A stretch of DNA of 64,000 nt from Salmonella enterica subsp. enterica serovar Typhimurium str. LT2 (lineage in GTDB: Bacteria; Pseudomonadota; Gammaproteobacteria; Enterobacterales; Enterobacteriaceae). The stretch lies in NCBI RefSeq assembly GCF_000006945.2, contig NC_003197.2, positions 3,968,001-4,032,000 on the forward strand. The letters run 5' to 3'. The notes under the pieces were generated by a model. It was not told the DNA's origin, ran no database searches, and saw only the letters and a list, made by a program, of their open reading frames with translations. The translations under genes and the position numbers were made by a program. Positions 7,955 through 16,450 of this stretch are shown in pieces (position 1 is the stretch's first letter; each line of letters begins with the position of its first letter).

Positions 7955-9337
7955 ATGCGATACCGTTTTCCCGATAACTTCTGGTGGGGCAGCGCCTGCT
8001 CAGCGTTGCAAACCGAAGGGGATAGTCTGAATGGCGGTAAAAGCCAGACCACGTGGGATGTGTGGTTCGAGCGCCAGCCGGGTCGTTTTCACCAGGGCGT
8101 CGGTCCAGCGGAAACCTCAACGTTCTATCGCCACTGGAAGCAAGACATCGCGCTACTGAAACAGTTAAAACATAACAGTTTTCGCACCTCGCTAAGCTGG
8201 GCGCGGCTCATTCCAGACGGCGTAGGCGAGGTGAATCCACAAGCGGTGAGCTTCTACAATCACGTCATCGACGAGCTACTGGCGCAGGGCATCACGCCGT
8301 TTATTACGCTGTTCCATTTTGATATGCCGATGGTCATGCAGGAGAAAGGCGGCTGGGAAAATCGCGACGTCGTAGAGGCGTTTGGTCGGTACGCGCAAAC
8401 GTGTTTTACCTTGTTTGGCGACCGCGTGAAGCACTGGTTTACCTTTAACGAGCCGATTGTGCCGGTGGAAGGCGGCTATTTGTACGACTTCCACTATCCC
8501 AATGTGGTGGATTTTAAACGGGCGGCCACCGTGGCGTACCATACCGTGCTGGCGCACTCGACCGCCGTGCGCGCCTGGCGCGCCGGGCGCTACGACGGTG
8601 AAATCGGCATAGTACTGAATCTGACGCCGTCCTACCCACGCTCGCAGCATCCCGCCGATGTGCAAGCCGCGCACCATGCGGATCTGTTATTCAACCGCAG
8701 TTTTCTTGACCCGGTATTAAAGGGAGAATACCCGGCGGACTTGGTGGCGCTGCTGAAAACCTATGACCAGTTGCCTGCCTGTCAGCCAGGCGACCGTCAG
8801 CTTATTGCCGACGGCAAAATCGATTTACTGGGGATTAACTATTATCAGCCGCGCCGCGTGAAATGCCGTGATACGGCGGTGAATCCGCAAGCGCCGTTTA
8901 TGCCGGAGTGGTTATTTGACTATTACGACATGCCGGGGCGCAAGATGAACCCTTACCGCGGCTGGGAAATTTACGCGCCAGGAATTTACGACATCATCAC
9001 CAACCTGCGGGATAATTACGGCAATCCGCGCTGTTTTATCTCCGAAAACGGGATGGGCGTTGAGAACGAGCAGCGTTTTGTGCAAGCGGGACAGATTCAC
9101 GATGATTACCGGATTGACTTTATTTCTGAGCATCTTAAATGGCTGCATAAAGGCATTAGCGAGGGCTGTCACTGTCTTGGCTACCACATGTGGACCTTTA
9201 TCGATAACTGGTCATGGCTGAACGGCTATAAAAATCGCTATGGTTTTGTACAACTGGATTTAGCCACCCAAACGCGCACGGTGAAAAAAAGCGGAGAATG
9301 GTTTGCCGCCACCGCAGAGCATAACGGTTTTGATTAA
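7955..9337 (+). CDS. Glycoside hydrolase family 1, probable 6-phospho-beta-glucosidase
   Basis: A 460-residue cytoplasmic GH1 enzyme of full family length. The acid/base glutamate is E166 in TFNEP and the nucleophile is E364 in ISENG. The C-terminal WLNGYKNRYGF loop (about residues 429-439) resembles the phosphate-binding loop of 6-phospho-glycosidases rather than plain beta-glucosidases. AAGGAG precedes the ATG at 7955. It stands alone, without a PTS permease beside it, so the phosphorylated disaccharide would have to come from a transporter encoded elsewhere. The substrate (glucoside or galactoside) cannot be read from the sequence. Confidence 0.88.
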   Translation: MRYRFPDNFWWGSACSALQTEGDSLNGGKSQTTWDVWFERQPGRFHQGVGPAETSTFYRHWKQDIALLKQLKHNSFRTSLSWARLIPDGVGEVNPQAVSFYNHVIDELLAQGITPFITLFHFDMPMVMQEKGGWENRDVVEAFGRYAQTCFTLFGDRVKHWFTFNEPIVPVEGGYLYDFHYPNVVDFKRAATVAYHTVLAHSTAVRAWRAGRYDGEIGIVLNLTPSYPRSQHPADVQAAHHADLLFNRSFLDPVLKGEYPADLVALLKTYDQLPACQPGDRQLIADGKIDLLGINYYQPRRVKCRDTAVNPQAPFMPEWLFDYYDMPGRKMNPYRGWEIYAPGIYDIITNLRDNYGNPRCFISENGMGVENEQRFVQAGQIHDDYRIDFISEHLKWLHKGISEGCHCLGYHMWTFIDNWSWLNGYKNRYGFVQLDLATQTRTVKKSGEWFAATAEHNGFD

Positions 9338-9349
9338 GCATTTATTATT

Positions 9350-9378
9350 GCCGGATGACGACTAACGTCGTATCCGGC
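9350..9378. repeat. REP-type palindrome between convergent genes
   Basis: GCCGGATGACGAC and GTCGTATCCGGC are inverted around TAAC in the 59-nt gap between the convergent GH1 gene and nepI. No T-run follows on either strand, so it looks like a REP unit rather than a simple terminator. Confidence 0.75.
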
Positions 9379-9396
9379 CTACAAATGGCAGCAATA

Positions 9397-10590
9397 TCAA
9401 CTCATTGGCGTAATACGGACTTTCGCCGCCACGACTAACGCCGTCAACAGCATCAGGCCGCCGGAAAGCGCCAGCGGCGAAAGCAGCCCGAAATTGTCGA
9501 GCGCATAACCGCCCACCGCCGCGCCACAGGTATTTGCCAGTTGAATCACCGCGACCTGGATGGAACCGGCTTTTTCCGCCTGATCGGCAAGAGAACGAGT
9601 GATCCACGTTGACCATCCCACCGGCACCAGCGCAAACGCCAGCCCCCAGATAATCGCTATTGCCGCCGCCACGGTTTTGTCGCTTCCCCACACAATGAGC
9701 GTCAGCGCGCTCAGCGCCAGTAGCAGCGGCGCACCGGCCAGCGCCAGTTTTACCGAACGTTTCAGGACATAGGATGAGAAAGAAGTGCCAACGAAGCTGG
9801 CAATACCAAAACTTAGCAACACCAGCGTCAGACCATCAACGTCAAAGCCCGCCAGATTCATATAGACCGGGCGAATATAGGTAAAGAAAGCGAACTGCCC
9901 GGCAAAAGACATAAAGATGGCGATCATCCCGGCCATCACGCCAGGGCGTTGCAACAGGCTAAACATATTCTGTTTCTGGTGAGAAGGTTCGCCCGGCAGC
10001 GACGGCAGTGATTTCACCACCCAGATGACGCACAGTACGCCCATCACCGCAGCGGCGTTAAAGACATTACGCCAGCCAATAATACCGCCCAAAAAGCTGC
10101 CCAGCGGCGCGGCGATCACTAACGCGATGGAGACAGCGCCAAAAATCACCGACAGCGCTTTCGGCACGGTACGCGCGGGAACCAGTCGCATGGTCAGCGA
10201 CGCCGACATCGCCCAGAATCCGCCCAGCGCCAACCCAAGACAGGCGCGGCCCAGCAATAGCAGCGTAAAGCTGTTGGCAAAGGAGACCATCAGACAAGAA
10301 GCCGTCAGCAAAACGGCGAACAGAATAACGATATAACGCCTGTCGGTCGCCTGAATAATCTGGGTAATGAACAGGCTGGAAAACATCGCGACAAACGCCG
10401 TAACGGTGACCGACTGACCGGCGACGCCCTCGGAGATCCCCAGATCCTGCGCCATCGGCGTCAACAGACTAACGGGCAAAAACTCAACGGTAATCAGGCA
10501 GGCGACACAAAACGCCACGGCAAAAACGGCTGACCAGTTAGGCCTGGCAACCCCATCAGCGCGGAATTTTTCTGCGATATTTTCATTCAT
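9397..10590 (-). CDS. nepI: NepI, purine ribonucleoside efflux transporter (MFS)
   Basis: A 397-residue major facilitator with about 12 hydrophobic segments. Motifs match E. coli NepI closely as remembered: VAFCVACLITVEFLPVS at the first helix, GRACLGLALGGFWAMSASL (about residues 113-131) and the late segment WSTWITRSLADQAEKAGS. In E. coli it exports inosine, guanosine and related nucleosides, protecting against toxic purine analogues. In E. coli yicN follows directly; here a toxin-antitoxin pair and a PTS operon lie between nepI and yicN. Confidence 0.93.
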   Translation of the reverse strand: MNENIAEKFRADGVARPNWSAVFAVAFCVACLITVEFLPVSLLTPMAQDLGISEGVAGQSVTVTAFVAMFSSLFITQIIQATDRRYIVILFAVLLTASCLMVSFANSFTLLLLGRACLGLALGGFWAMSASLTMRLVPARTVPKALSVIFGAVSIALVIAAPLGSFLGGIIGWRNVFNAAAVMGVLCVIWVVKSLPSLPGEPSHQKQNMFSLLQRPGVMAGMIAIFMSFAGQFAFFTYIRPVYMNLAGFDVDGLTLVLLSFGIASFVGTSFSSYVLKRSVKLALAGAPLLLALSALTLIVWGSDKTVAAAIAIIWGLAFALVPVGWSTWITRSLADQAEKAGSIQVAVIQLANTCGAAVGGYALDNFGLLSPLALSGGLMLLTALVVAAKVRITPMS

Positions 10591-10805
10591 TGTGGTTACC
10601 TGCGTCGTTTTAGTGCGGAAAATCCACGCAGTGTAACATTACAAAATGTGATCTGATTAACGTTTTAGCAACTGACATTGTTGCGCTGCATTTTGCGAGG
10701 CTGGTCGAGAGTTGAGAATTATCTTCTCTCGCTGCGTGTAAAACCAAAAGGTAAGACATAGTGTATCACCTGGTGCTATACTTTAGATTACAGGATGTCA
10801 ACCTG

Positions 10806-11165
10806 ATGCGAACCTTCAAAACCAGGTGGTTTAACAGAGAAGCGAAGCCCCACACGATAAAAGATGACGAGTTAAGCGAGGCCATCAACGCCGTACTGCA
10901 AGGAAAAGCAGATAATCTTGGCGGCGGGGTTTATAAAAAACGTCTCAATCAAAATCGCGATCGCGCAATCGTGTTGGCAAAGGGAGGCGAACATTGGTTT
11001 TACACCTTCCTGTATGCCAAACAGGATATGGCCAACATTAGCTATCGCGAACTCGCGGGTTTCCGTGAGTTAGCAAAACACTATGCTTGCCTGACCGAAG
11101 ATCAGATAACGGCACTCATTAATAACAAAGAACTGGTAGAGGTGCGCCATGTCAGCAAAAACTAA
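10806..11165 (+). CDS. RelE/ParE-superfamily toxin of a type II toxin-antitoxin pair
   Basis: A 119-residue protein beginning MRTFKTRWFNREAK. It fits the RelE-like group often annotated as a translational repressor toxin, with conserved segments GGGVYKKRL, RAIVLAKGGEHWFYTFLYAK and YRELAGFRELAKHY. These toxins are generally ribosome-dependent mRNA interferases, but catalytic residues cannot be confirmed here. The ATG at 10806 is used because AGGA lies about 10 nt upstream; a longer frame from 10761 starts with a non-conserved stretch. It overlaps the downstream antitoxin gene by 17 nt, the toxin-first order of HigBA-type loci. Confidence 0.82.
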   Translation: MRTFKTRWFNREAKPHTIKDDELSEAINAVLQGKADNLGGGVYKKRLNQNRDRAIVLAKGGEHWFYTFLYAKQDMANISYRELAGFRELAKHYACLTEDQITALINNKELVEVRHVSKN

Positions 11166-11472
11166 ATTCAAAAGCCCTGCCTTTGAACCGATTCATAGCG
11201 CGGCATCTGGATTATTTAGCGTGGATGCCATTCCCCAGGAGACAATGCGCAGTTTTGACACGGCCTGCTTAAGCAGCATCAAAGACCTGCAGCCACTTGA
11301 AATAAAAGCGTTACGAGAAAAACTCAACGTTAGCCAGCCGGTTTTCGCTCGGTACCTGAATACCAGCGTATCAACGGTTCAAAAGTGGGAAAGCGGCGCC
11401 AAGCGTCCCAGCGGGATGTCACTGAAACTACTTAATGTTGTCCAAAAACACGGGCTAAAGGTGCTGGTATGA
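11149..11472 (+). CDS. XRE-family antitoxin of the toxin-antitoxin pair
   Basis: A 107-residue protein with a C-terminal Cro/CI-type helix-turn-helix: LREKLNVSQPVFARYLNTSVSTVQKWESGAKRPSG at about residues 57-91. The amino-terminal half probably binds the toxin. It should neutralise the toxin and repress the shared promoter upstream of 10806. GAGG lies about 8 nt before the ATG, inside the toxin gene. The pair sits between nepI and a PTS operon, at a site where E. coli has neither. Confidence 0.85.
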   Translation: MSAKTKFKSPAFEPIHSAASGLFSVDAIPQETMRSFDTACLSSIKDLQPLEIKALREKLNVSQPVFARYLNTSVSTVQKWESGAKRPSGMSLKLLNVVQKHGLKVLV

Positions 11473-11517
11473 GGGTTTTACCGATGGTCTGTTAAGGCTA
11501 TTCATACGATCATGAGT

Positions 11518-11542
11518 GCAGGAAGCCTCTACAACTTCCTGC
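11518..11542 (+). terminator. Probable terminator after the toxin-antitoxin pair
   Basis: GCAGGAAG pairs with CTTCCTGC around a 9-nt loop, followed by GCTGTTTG. The U-tract is short, so strength is uncertain. It lies between the antitoxin stop and the convergent HPr gene and might act in both directions. Confidence 0.5.
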
Positions 11543-11562
11543 GCTGTTTGACGGGAATTGCA

Positions 11563-11832
11563 CTATACTGACTCACCAAAGCCATCAGCAAATGCAGATT
11601 TTAATTCATCCATAAAAGCCAGTTCATCCTGTCCATCACAAATTAAATCAATCATTGTGTTTCCCTTTACGCCAGCCCCCAAAATACTCATCATTCCTTT
11701 AATGGGAATTTCTTTGTCATTATTAACTAGCGTTAATGAAGACTGGTATTTTTTGACAATTTTCGCAAGCGTAGCGGCTGGCCGCGCATGAAGCCCCGTA
11801 CTGTTCATAACGCGTACTTTTTGTCTAATCAT
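11563..11832 (-). CDS. HPr-family phosphocarrier dedicated to the adjacent PTS operon
   Basis: An 89-residue HPr-like protein with the phosphoaccepting histidine H15 in the canonical STGLHARPA motif. The region corresponding to HPr Ser46 reads EIPIKGMMSILG, with proline at the equivalent place. It therefore lacks the regulatory serine of Gram-positive HPr, as expected in an enteric organism. It is the last gene of a seven-gene minus-strand operon, 9 nt after an aldolase gene. It probably relays phosphate from enzyme I to the local EIIA, possibly bypassing the general HPr. Confidence 0.88.
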   Translation of the reverse strand: MIRQKVRVMNSTGLHARPAATLAKIVKKYQSSLTLVNNDKEIPIKGMMSILGAGVKGNTMIDLICDGQDELAFMDELKSAFADGFGESV

Positions 11833-11841
11833 ATATTTTCC

Positions 11842-12702
11842 TTAAGAGACTTTGCGGAATGCTGAGTGATTTTTATTCATCATCTTAATTTTAGAATAAA
11901 CATCATCCTCAACTGCCTGTTTTGCGTTCGCCATGACACGCGCCAGATTAGCCTCGTTGTTATTATTTACCCAAGCCTTACCAACAGTAGTAATAAAGGC
12001 TTTGCGCAAATCACTCGCAATATTCACTTTGGCTACTTTGTAATTAACAAAGCTGCGAAGAATATCCGCGTCAATACCAGAACCTCCATGAATAACCAAA
12101 GGTACCGGACTGACAGACGCGATGCGTTGTAATAGCGGGATATCAATGCGTGGGATATCTTCAAGACCATGTACATTACCAATTGACACTGCCAGCATGT
12201 CGCACCCTGTCTCCTCAACAAAGCGCTGAACCTTCTCAGGTTCAGTTTTGCAGTCAGCCTCGCTGACATGATCATCTTCCTTACCCAGAATAGCGCCTAA
12301 TTCCGCTTCGACGGGAACACCAAATGATTTACAGAAATCGACAGCTTCTCGGGTAAATGCAATATTTTCTTCGAGCGGTAGCGCCGCGCCATCAATCATT
12401 ACTGAGGTAAATCCGGCCCGGACAGCCTGCTTAACATCTTCCAGAGTTTTCCCATGATCCAGATGCAGGCTGACAGGAATATCCATTTTATCGGCATGTC
12501 GCTTAACTATTTCATAAATGTAATCGTAACCTGAAAGCTGTGCATTAGTAGGAGCAATTTGAATAAAATTGGGCAATCCGGAACGTTCTATTGCATTAAG
12601 AATGGAAATTGTTGTCTCCAGGTTCGTTGTATTAAATGCCCCCGCAAGGACATGTTTTTCCTGAATACAATTGAGCAGGATCCTACCATTGACTAAAGGC
12701 AT
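11842..12702 (-). CDS. Class II (zinc) fructose/tagatose-bisphosphate-type aldolase
   Basis: A 286-residue aldolase of the GatY/KbaY/FbaA class. Metal-binding and catalytic signatures are visible: HLDHGKT at about 80-86 (D82, H83), SIGNVHG and VIHGGSG with further zinc histidines, and KVNIASDLR near the C-terminus. The family splits ketose 1,6-bisphosphates to dihydroxyacetone phosphate and an aldehyde. The substrate is unknown. GatY-type enzymes need a GatZ-like subunit for full activity, and no such gene lies here. It follows a sugar kinase gene in the PTS operon. Confidence 0.88.
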   Translation of the reverse strand: MPLVNGRILLNCIQEKHVLAGAFNTTNLETTISILNAIERSGLPNFIQIAPTNAQLSGYDYIYEIVKRHADKMDIPVSLHLDHGKTLEDVKQAVRAGFTSVMIDGAALPLEENIAFTREAVDFCKSFGVPVEAELGAILGKEDDHVSEADCKTEPEKVQRFVEETGCDMLAVSIGNVHGLEDIPRIDIPLLQRIASVSPVPLVIHGGSGIDADILRSFVNYKVAKVNIASDLRKAFITTVGKAWVNNNNEANLARVMANAKQAVEDDVYSKIKMMNKNHSAFRKVS

Positions 12703-12764
12703 ATTAACTCCAGATATTTATGTGAGCAGTGTAAGTAAATTATCGAACTATTGAGTTATCACAG

Positions 12765-14249
12765 TTATTCACCAATAAGCGCCCCTTCTTGCCGCAGTTT
12801 AAATTGGTAAAATGACAGCCATTGCTGCTGATATATTTTCAACTTTGCAGAACGAACCGCGTCAGGAAAATATCGCTCAGCCACAGGAACAGTCGGGGGG
12901 ACAACATTCGGACAGGCTATCAACAATGCTCCAAGGGAGACGGTTTCATCAAAAGCAATGGCCTCAATTGGACACTGGAGGATGTCAGCCTTCAACTGGA
13001 GCCAGTATGGGTTTTTCACCGCAGGGCCAATGACTTTTACTGTCCTGCCCGCCGGGATATTAAAGCACCCGTGACAGTGTGCAAACTCCATCGCCAGGCC
13101 AATAAAGACACTCTCAAGCAGAGACTCCGGAGGAAGTGAATCCGTCAGACCAAAAAGCAGGCCACGAGTGTGCCGATTTTTATTTGGCGAACCCGAGCCC
13201 CGCAAATGAGGAATAAATACCGGCACATGCTCGACAGACCAGGAAGGTTTGAGGTACTGCTCCATGACTTTTTCCAGGCCTGTGCTTATTTCCTTATCAG
13301 TTAAACGAAAGGTTTTTTTCACCCATTCAAGCGCATAACCGCCGACAGGCAGAGAAGCGAAAAGCGTGAAAAATTCACCATCGGAGTAACAACCATTTGC
13401 CAGCTTATTCCTGCGAGCCTGCACATCAAGCGTTGGCTGTGTATTCAGCAGTAAAATACCCTCTGTCGTGCCGGTAGAATTCAGCACATCGCCCGGTTGC
13501 ATCTGTAATGCGCGGGCACCGACCATATGATCGTGTCCAGCGAGGGTGACTTTTACCTCATGAGAGAAGCCCAATTCCTCTCTAAGCGTTGCCGTCATCC
13601 ATCCGGCCACTTCACCTGGCTTTATCAACGGAGCCAGTACACCGAACGGTATGCCGAGAATCCCGGCAGCATTACGAGACCAGGTACGGCGAGCAATGTC
13701 CAGACACAACGTTCTACTGGCCAGGGATATTTCCGTCTTTTTCGCACCTGTCATTCTCCACAACAACACTTCTGGTGCATGTAACCAGCAGATATCTTTT
13801 CTTTCATGCAAGGAATAGTTATCAAGCAACCATCTCATTTTAAATGCTGAGTAATTACTGTGAGGTGGCAATCCCGTTATAGAATACAGTTCTTCAGCCT
13901 CTGCCTTGCTTAATGACGAGAGATAAGATTCACCACGTCGATCATACCAGGCCAGCATCGGGGTAAGAATGACGCCCTCCTTATCCACAAAGACGCCAGA
14001 CTCACCGAAACTCGCAATACTGATATTTTTTACCGGAAACGGTACTGAAGCCACCAGTTCAGCCATTACCAGTCGCAGTGCCTGCCACAGCGCTTCGATA
14101 TCGAAATCTACCTCGCCTTTGTCCGACGATATTGTTGGCGTCGGAAACTTGCGGACTTCCAGAACTGACACGTCATGACAGGAATAACAGCTGACTTTGC
14201 AGTTAGTTGTGCCAATGTCAATGACAAGCGCTGCGTGGTAATCAGGCAT
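12765..14249 (-). CDS. FGGY-family carbohydrate kinase
   Basis: A 494-residue sugar kinase with the N-terminal phosphate-binding motif VIDIGTTNCKVS (about 9-20), the mid-protein ADP-site segment LAGHDHMVGARAL and GDVLNSTGTTEGI, and the C-terminal KVIGPAVKNPYWLQLKAD. Members phosphorylate pentuloses, polyols or hexuloses; the substrate here is unknown. Its start overlaps the EIIC gene by 8 nt. A kinase inside a PTS operon is unusual, because the PTS already phosphorylates its substrate on entry; a second phosphorylation giving an aldolase substrate is one possibility. Confidence 0.88.
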   Translation of the reverse strand: MPDYHAALVIDIGTTNCKVSCYSCHDVSVLEVRKFPTPTISSDKGEVDFDIEALWQALRLVMAELVASVPFPVKNISIASFGESGVFVDKEGVILTPMLAWYDRRGESYLSSLSKAEAEELYSITGLPPHSNYSAFKMRWLLDNYSLHERKDICWLHAPEVLLWRMTGAKKTEISLASRTLCLDIARRTWSRNAAGILGIPFGVLAPLIKPGEVAGWMTATLREELGFSHEVKVTLAGHDHMVGARALQMQPGDVLNSTGTTEGILLLNTQPTLDVQARRNKLANGCYSDGEFFTLFASLPVGGYALEWVKKTFRLTDKEISTGLEKVMEQYLKPSWSVEHVPVFIPHLRGSGSPNKNRHTRGLLFGLTDSLPPESLLESVFIGLAMEFAHCHGCFNIPAGRTVKVIGPAVKNPYWLQLKADILQCPIEAIAFDETVSLGALLIACPNVVPPTVPVAERYFPDAVRSAKLKIYQQQWLSFYQFKLRQEGALIGE

Positions 14250-15600
14250 AGACCGTTCCTTTTGTCAGGCGAAAAACACCATAAATAATCAGCGCAAGCA
14301 CAGGAATCAGCCCGATAGCAATAATATTTCCGTTGAATATTTCAAGCAGCCAGAAACGGAAGGGGTTACCGCCATCAAGGAAGCTTGATACCTGACCACT
14401 TGACCCCTCAGCCATTTTGAAATTGACATCTTTAGCCATACCGGTAATAAATGGCGCAATTTTGGTCGCAATCCACAAGTCGGCGACAATAACAGGAATT
14501 GCGGTTATCACAGCCCGGAAAATATTGCCACGACATGCCAGTACAATCATGGAAGCCATGACTGCCAGGTTCGCAAGGTCTCCGAGTGGCAGGACTTTAT
14601 TGCCAGGAAGAAGGAATGCAATAAAGACAGAGATAGGTGTCAGAATCAGTGCTGTAGATATAATGGCTGGGTTACCTACTGCTACCGCGATATCCAGTCC
14701 GATAAAGAGATCATCACGGCCAGGATATTTGGCATTCAAATATTTCTTAATGGCTTCAGACAGAGGTAATAAACCTTCCATCAAAATTCGTACCATACGC
14801 GGAAGAATGAACATGACACCGCCAATGCTGATCCCCAGCAACAGGATATGTTTAAAGTCATATCCGGCAATGATGCCCAACAAGACCCCCAGAATAGTAC
14901 CCACCATCATAGGCTCGCCGAAGATTCCCATTTTTTTCTGAACGTTTTCCGGATCAATATGAATACGGTTAACGCCTGGGATCTTGTCGATAATTTTATC
15001 GAACAGCAATCCAATCGGAAAGAAGACGACAGATGACAGGGTCGGAAGTGAAATACCTTCCAGACCGAAGTACTTTGCCACTAATGGCGCTGACCAGTCC
15101 GCCAGTTTGAGAACCACGATCGCGGCAATAGCGGCTGCGGACAAACCCAAAACAAAACTCCCTGTGCTGTAGTAAACCAGCGTTCCAGCCAGGGCAAAGT
15201 GCCAGTAGTTCCACATGTCGACATCAACAGTACGTGTCTTATTCAGGGCCAGCATGGCGACATTAATCAGCATCGTCAGCGGAATGACAAAGGGTGCGAT
15301 TGGTGAGCCCCAGGTAATTGCGGCCAATGGTGGCCAGCCTAAATCGACAACAGGAAGGCTAATACCAGTTCGCTCAACCATTGCCTGTGCAGCCGGGCCT
15401 ACGTTGCTGGTAAGTATGTCAAAGATGGCATAAATTCCGACAAACCCTATTCCGACAATTAACGATGAGCGAAGTGCTTTAGCGGGTTTTACTTTGAAGA
15501 ACAATGCCAGGAAAAAAAGGACCAGCGGCAATAAAACCGTTGGGCCAAACCCCAGGACATATTGCACAACGGTATAGAGAGTATGTGCTATATCATTCAT
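14242..15600 (-). CDS. Galactitol-family PTS EIIC permease
   Basis: A 452-residue polytopic membrane protein with about ten hydrophobic segments. Signatures of the GatC family include the N-terminal VLGFGPTVLLPLVLFFLALF, the loop PLVAKYFGLEGISLPTLSS, and FIGLDIAVAVGNPAIISTALILTP (about 296-319). It should import a polyol or related sugar with phosphorylation by the separately encoded EIIA and EIIB. It overlaps the kinase gene by 8 nt and follows the EIIB gene after 75 nt. Confidence 0.88.
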   Translation of the reverse strand: MNDIAHTLYTVVQYVLGFGPTVLLPLVLFFLALFFKVKPAKALRSSLIVGIGFVGIYAIFDILTSNVGPAAQAMVERTGISLPVVDLGWPPLAAITWGSPIAPFVIPLTMLINVAMLALNKTRTVDVDMWNYWHFALAGTLVYYSTGSFVLGLSAAAIAAIVVLKLADWSAPLVAKYFGLEGISLPTLSSVVFFPIGLLFDKIIDKIPGVNRIHIDPENVQKKMGIFGEPMMVGTILGVLLGIIAGYDFKHILLLGISIGGVMFILPRMVRILMEGLLPLSEAIKKYLNAKYPGRDDLFIGLDIAVAVGNPAIISTALILTPISVFIAFLLPGNKVLPLGDLANLAVMASMIVLACRGNIFRAVITAIPVIVADLWIATKIAPFITGMAKDVNFKMAEGSSGQVSSFLDGGNPFRFWLLEIFNGNIIAIGLIPVLALIIYGVFRLTKGTVYA

Positions 15601-15675
15601 ATCCGACCTCTTATTCAGATGTGACCAGACCTCGCGTTAGCGCCTGGATAATTTATCTGTTTTTTATTTATGAAA

Positions 15676-15963
15676 TCAGGCTTGGCCTTTAAGGATTGAA
15701 ACTATTTTTTCAAGAACTTTATCTTCACCTACTCCGGTAATGATTGGCAGGCCACTAACAACCGGAATATCCAGTTCATAAGGAACTTTCGTTGTTGATA
15801 CAACCAAAGCTGCACCATCGGTATTGTTTGGCAATGAGGCTACATTAGTTTGTGAATAATTAACATCAAGCCCATTATCTTTACAATATTCCATTACTTT
15901 TTCTGCCACAGCCGTGGAAGTAGCAACACCCGTTGCGCAAACAAATAGTATCATTTTACTCAT
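15676..15963 (-). CDS. Galactitol-family PTS EIIB
   Basis: A 95-residue cytoplasmic EIIB with the phosphocysteine C9 in the P-loop-like motif LFVCATGVATSTAVAE, typical of lactose/galactitol-type IIB proteins. It takes phosphate from the EIIA histidine and passes it to the substrate in EIIC. Its start overlaps the EIIA stop by 4 nt, so the two are probably translated together. Confidence 0.92.
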   Translation of the reverse strand: MSKMILFVCATGVATSTAVAEKVMEYCKDNGLDVNYSQTNVASLPNNTDGAALVVSTTKVPYELDIPVVSGLPIITGVGEDKVLEKIVSILKGQA

Positions 15964-16433
15964 ACTTCACCTCTTTCAGATATGCGTGTGTAAATTGACT
16001 GATAAATTTCATCATCATTCATGACCAGTAACTGCTGCATAAAATCCTCATCCTGGATCACATCCATAATCCAACCCAGTACGTTGAGCTGCTTATTGCT
16101 TTCACCTAAAGCAAGCATAAACACCACCCTGACAGGTACGGGATCTGGTTCCCCGCCCATATCTTCGAAATTGACGGGTTCTGCCAGTATTCCAACACTA
16201 ATGGCGTTTTGGCGAACATACTTGTGATCAGTATGTGGAATAGCGACGCCTACAGGCTCAACCGGTAGACCCGTTGGAAAATTCTGTTCTCGCGTAATGA
16301 CGTGATCGGCAAAATCAGATACAACCATACCATCGTTAATTAACGGACTGGCAAGAGCCTTGATTATGTCATTCTGACTCACCTCTTTAGGGAGGTGTCG
16401 AACATAATGACGGCGAAAATGAATATCCTGCAT
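15960..16433 (-). CDS. Galactitol/fructose-type PTS EIIA
   Basis: A 157-residue EIIA of the fructose/mannitol fold. The active histidine is H67 in PVGVAIPHTDHKYV, and the FMLALGESNKQLNVLGWI segment (about 111-128) is the second conserved block. It should receive phosphate from HPr, most simply the HPr encoded at the end of the same operon. The gene lies 17 nt downstream of the GntR regulator, so regulator and transporter are probably cotranscribed. Confidence 0.9.
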   Translation of the reverse strand: MQDIHFRRHYVRHLPKEVSQNDIIKALASPLINDGMVVSDFADHVITREQNFPTGLPVEPVGVAIPHTDHKYVRQNAISVGILAEPVNFEDMGGEPDPVPVRVVFMLALGESNKQLNVLGWIMDVIQDEDFMQQLLVMNDDEIYQSIYTRISERGEV

Positions 16434-16450
16434 AGATTCCTCTTTGCTAG

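Noticed and set aside
12812..13139. Two plus-strand frames of 73 and 105 residues over the FGGY kinase gene
   Set aside because: They run antisense to a full-length kinase with recognised ATP-binding motifs and have no family character.
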